Shown here piece by piece: positions 62,563 through 64,000 of a DNA stretch of 64,000 nt. The notes below the pieces were generated by a model. It had not been told where the DNA came from, ran no database searches, and worked only from the letters and a program-made list of their open reading frames with translations. The stretch comes from Parashewanella sp965200795 (GTDB lineage Bacteria > Pseudomonadota > Gammaproteobacteria > Enterobacterales > Shewanellaceae): assembly GCA_965200795.1 (NCBI GenBank), contig CBDAVB010000013.1, forward strand, positions 310,001-374,000, written 5' to 3'. Every line of letters begins with the position of its first letter. Within the stretch, counting starts at the first letter, position 1. A program made the position numbers and the translations under genes.

Positions 62563-63133
62563 GTGTCGATTCTTTGTCGTGATGGAGCGGCCGCTCAATG
62601 TCACTTTAGTGACTAAGTTTAATACGTTTTTTATTTTAGCACTGATATCTGAAATCAAGCTGCTTCAGATTACAAAAATAACGCAAAAAAAATGCCATTA
62701 CTTATAATGCTGTCACAGTTCACGCCCTTCGGGCTTCGGGTTATTTTGCAAAAGTCTCCGGACTCCCGCTTTCGCAGGGGTGACGATAGAACGGGTATAC
62801 GTTCTTCCGTCATGTCCCCGCAAACGCACAAATGAAAAAATCACAAGATAAGGTTAATGACTTAAGGCGGAAGTTCGCTTCTGTCCGTCTGATTTGACAT
62901 GAAGCCCTGTGACAAAGACCTCTGACGAGGTTGAGGTGCGGTATAGGCCGCGGCATAAAGCGAACGCCCCGTCTTTCAGTTTCCCGCTTTTTATAAAGCC
63001 GTTAACCATTTTAATTAAAGCTTTATTTATCAATATCTTATAAATTTATAAATTAAACTTAATTTCTCGTAAGTAGTGAGTTTATGTTCGCCGGGTATAC
63101 TCATCATTAAGAAAAATCAGAAGAGGAAATAAA
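62563..63133. other. Long non-coding gap before the ankyrin-like gene
   Basis: It contains TCCGGACTCCCGCTTTCGCA near 62756, a GC-rich imperfect hairpin seen as an interspersed repeat in many proteobacteria. A TATACT hexamer (63096-63101) sits about 38 nt before the next start and is a likely -10 element. No gene is found. Confidence 0.45.
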
Positions 63134-64000
63134 ATGACTGCCGCAACCGATATTCCAAACCTAAATTCACAACAGCTGACATCACTTGGTGACGAGGTAT
63201 TTAGCCGTAAGCCAAACGATAACAACGATTATTATCTCGCTATTGAAGTTTCTTCAGATACATCAGCCGGAGAGAAACGGTATAAATTTGTTCAGGTAAA
63301 ACCTGAATTCGCCGAGGGAGTTTTTGGCGACTATGTAAGTTTTCATTCTGAAGGATTAAATAGTCGATCTGTTAATAGTATAGCAAAGAAAGCAAGAAAG
63401 AATACTGCTATAAACGCTCAGACATTAGCTGAGTTCCGGGTTGCTCAAGAAAACCGCCCTCAGCCGGAGGGCTTTAAGAGAAATCCGGTTATTATTTCAC
63501 AAACCCAAGCCCGGGAGATGAAGAGTGATGCTAACCATTATAACGGTTACGCACTTTTATCCGCGGTAGAAAAATGCGACTTTGATAAGGTAAGTAATTT
63601 AATTGATAAAGGAGTTCACCAGGGCTGTTTAAACAAAAAGGAAACAGCGCTTTCAGCCGCAATACAAATAGATAGTGTGTCCGGTTACGGGAGCCGGGAT
63701 AGTGTTAAAAACCAAGCTCGTCTCGCTGACAGGAAAAAAATCATAAATAAGCTGTTAGAGAATCCCCAGTGTGACCCGACATCGGGTGAGCCTTCGGCCT
63801 TGCAAATCGCGTTTGAACAAAAAGATAAACAACTCTTAAAACAGCTGCTTGTACATTGCGTTAAAGACGGCGCGTCACCCAGACGCGTTAACAAGGCGGT
63901 CAATTTTTGTATCGCAAACTGTCCGTATTCCTATCCGTTAATGTCAGGCGCAATGGCCGGGGAAGGGACGGCCAATAAAAAACTTTGGTTAAATAAAACT
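63134..64000 (+). CDS. Ankyrin-like repeat protein, 3'-truncated by window edge
   Basis: An open frame of 289 codons begins at ATG 63134 after AGAGGAAAT and is still open at the window end. The N-terminal 130 residues are polar and unrecognised. From about residue 138, NGYALLSAVEKCDFDKVSNLIDKGVHQGCLNKKETALSAAI, then KKIINKLLENPQCDPTSGEPSALQIAFEQKDKQLLKQLLVHC, shows the helix-turn-helix plus loop spacing of diverged ankyrin repeats. No signal peptide is seen. Bacterial ankyrin proteins are often secreted into eukaryotic hosts, so it fits the effector-like content of the window. The repeat number beyond the edge is unknown. Confidence 0.75.
   Translation, partial: MTAATDIPNLNSQQLTSLGDEVFSRKPNDNNDYYLAIEVSSDTSAGEKRYKFVQVKPEFAEGVFGDYVSFHSEGLNSRSVNSIAKKARKNTAINAQTLAEFRVAQENRPQPEGFKRNPVIISQTQAREMKSDANHYNGYALLSAVEKCDFDKVSNLIDKGVHQGCLNKKETALSAAIQIDSVSGYGSRDSVKNQARLADRKKIINKLLENPQCDPTSGEPSALQIAFEQKDKQLLKQLLVHCVKDGASPRRVNKAVNFCIANCPYSYPLMSGAMAGEGTANKKLWLNKT

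Overview
The window reads as chromosomal DNA of a gammaproteobacterium. The divergent bamD / rluD-yfiH-clpB block has the usual gammaproteobacterial order, ClpB and the AaaT-like acetyltransferase closely resemble their Escherichia coli counterparts, and the large lipoprotein plus TonB-receptor pair is typical of marine Alteromonadales/Oceanospirillales-like lineages. Conserved housekeeping and cofactor genes are interspersed with long predicted proteins of no recognised family. Several of these look like secreted or host-directed factors (a PPR-SMR protein, ankyrin-like repeats, Ser/Pro-rich low-complexity proteins, small helical proteins without signal peptides). Together with intergenic repeats, an IS copy and broken genes, this suggests a host-associated or symbiotic lifestyle; that is inference, and the genus cannot be named from this window.

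Layout. 1-4.4 kb: the 3' part of an iron-dependent alcohol dehydrogenase, a class I glutamine amidotransferase, an unknown gene, an MFS symporter and a decayed porin, possibly the remains of a catabolic/uptake cluster. 4.5-9.2 kb: accessory zone with an 800-residue bacterial PPR-SMR protein carrying a recent 480-bp internal duplication, and a 434-residue unknown. 9.2-18.9 kb: vitamin B12 block. metH is divergent from an eight-ORF run cobC-btuD-btuC-cobT-cobS-(28-codon ORF)-cobO-btuF, which would import cobamides (BtuFCD), adenosylate them (CobO), remake the lower ligand loop (CobT, CobC, CobS) and supply MetH. A MetJ-box-like site lies between the two units. 19.2-27.4 kb: a MacAB-like export operon (adaptor, 63-residue small protein, ATPase, two FtsX/MacB-type permeases) followed by its own NtrC-type activator and histidine kinase. 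A GG-N10-GC sigma-54 promoter and an upstream palindrome precede it, and a divergent 70-residue secreted protein faces it.

27.5-38.7 kb: an unknown gene, a VOC-fold protein, tRNA-Phe, a 295-bp element with 16-bp terminal inverted repeats, another unknown, bamD, rluD, yfiH and clpB with a sigma-32-type promoter. An IS5-like element with a frameshifted transposase sits exactly at the clpB stop codon. 38.7-50.9 kb: an AaaT-like acetyltransferase, a 731-residue lipoprotein, a 1000-residue unknown, and a duplicated beta-helix-like lipoprotein paired with a TonB-dependent receptor. 50.9-64 kb: four adjacent small helical proteins on the minus strand facing a SufR-like Fe-S regulator, a YjfB-like small protein, two large unknowns, serB, a small acidic protein, a double-PilZ protein, and the start of an ankyrin-like gene that runs off the window.

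A family of intergenic repeats with the core ATTACCGGCATA(N)AAAACTGTCGTTA recurs at six places from 19.2 to 60.0 kb, in both orientations, usually at the edges of accessory genes.
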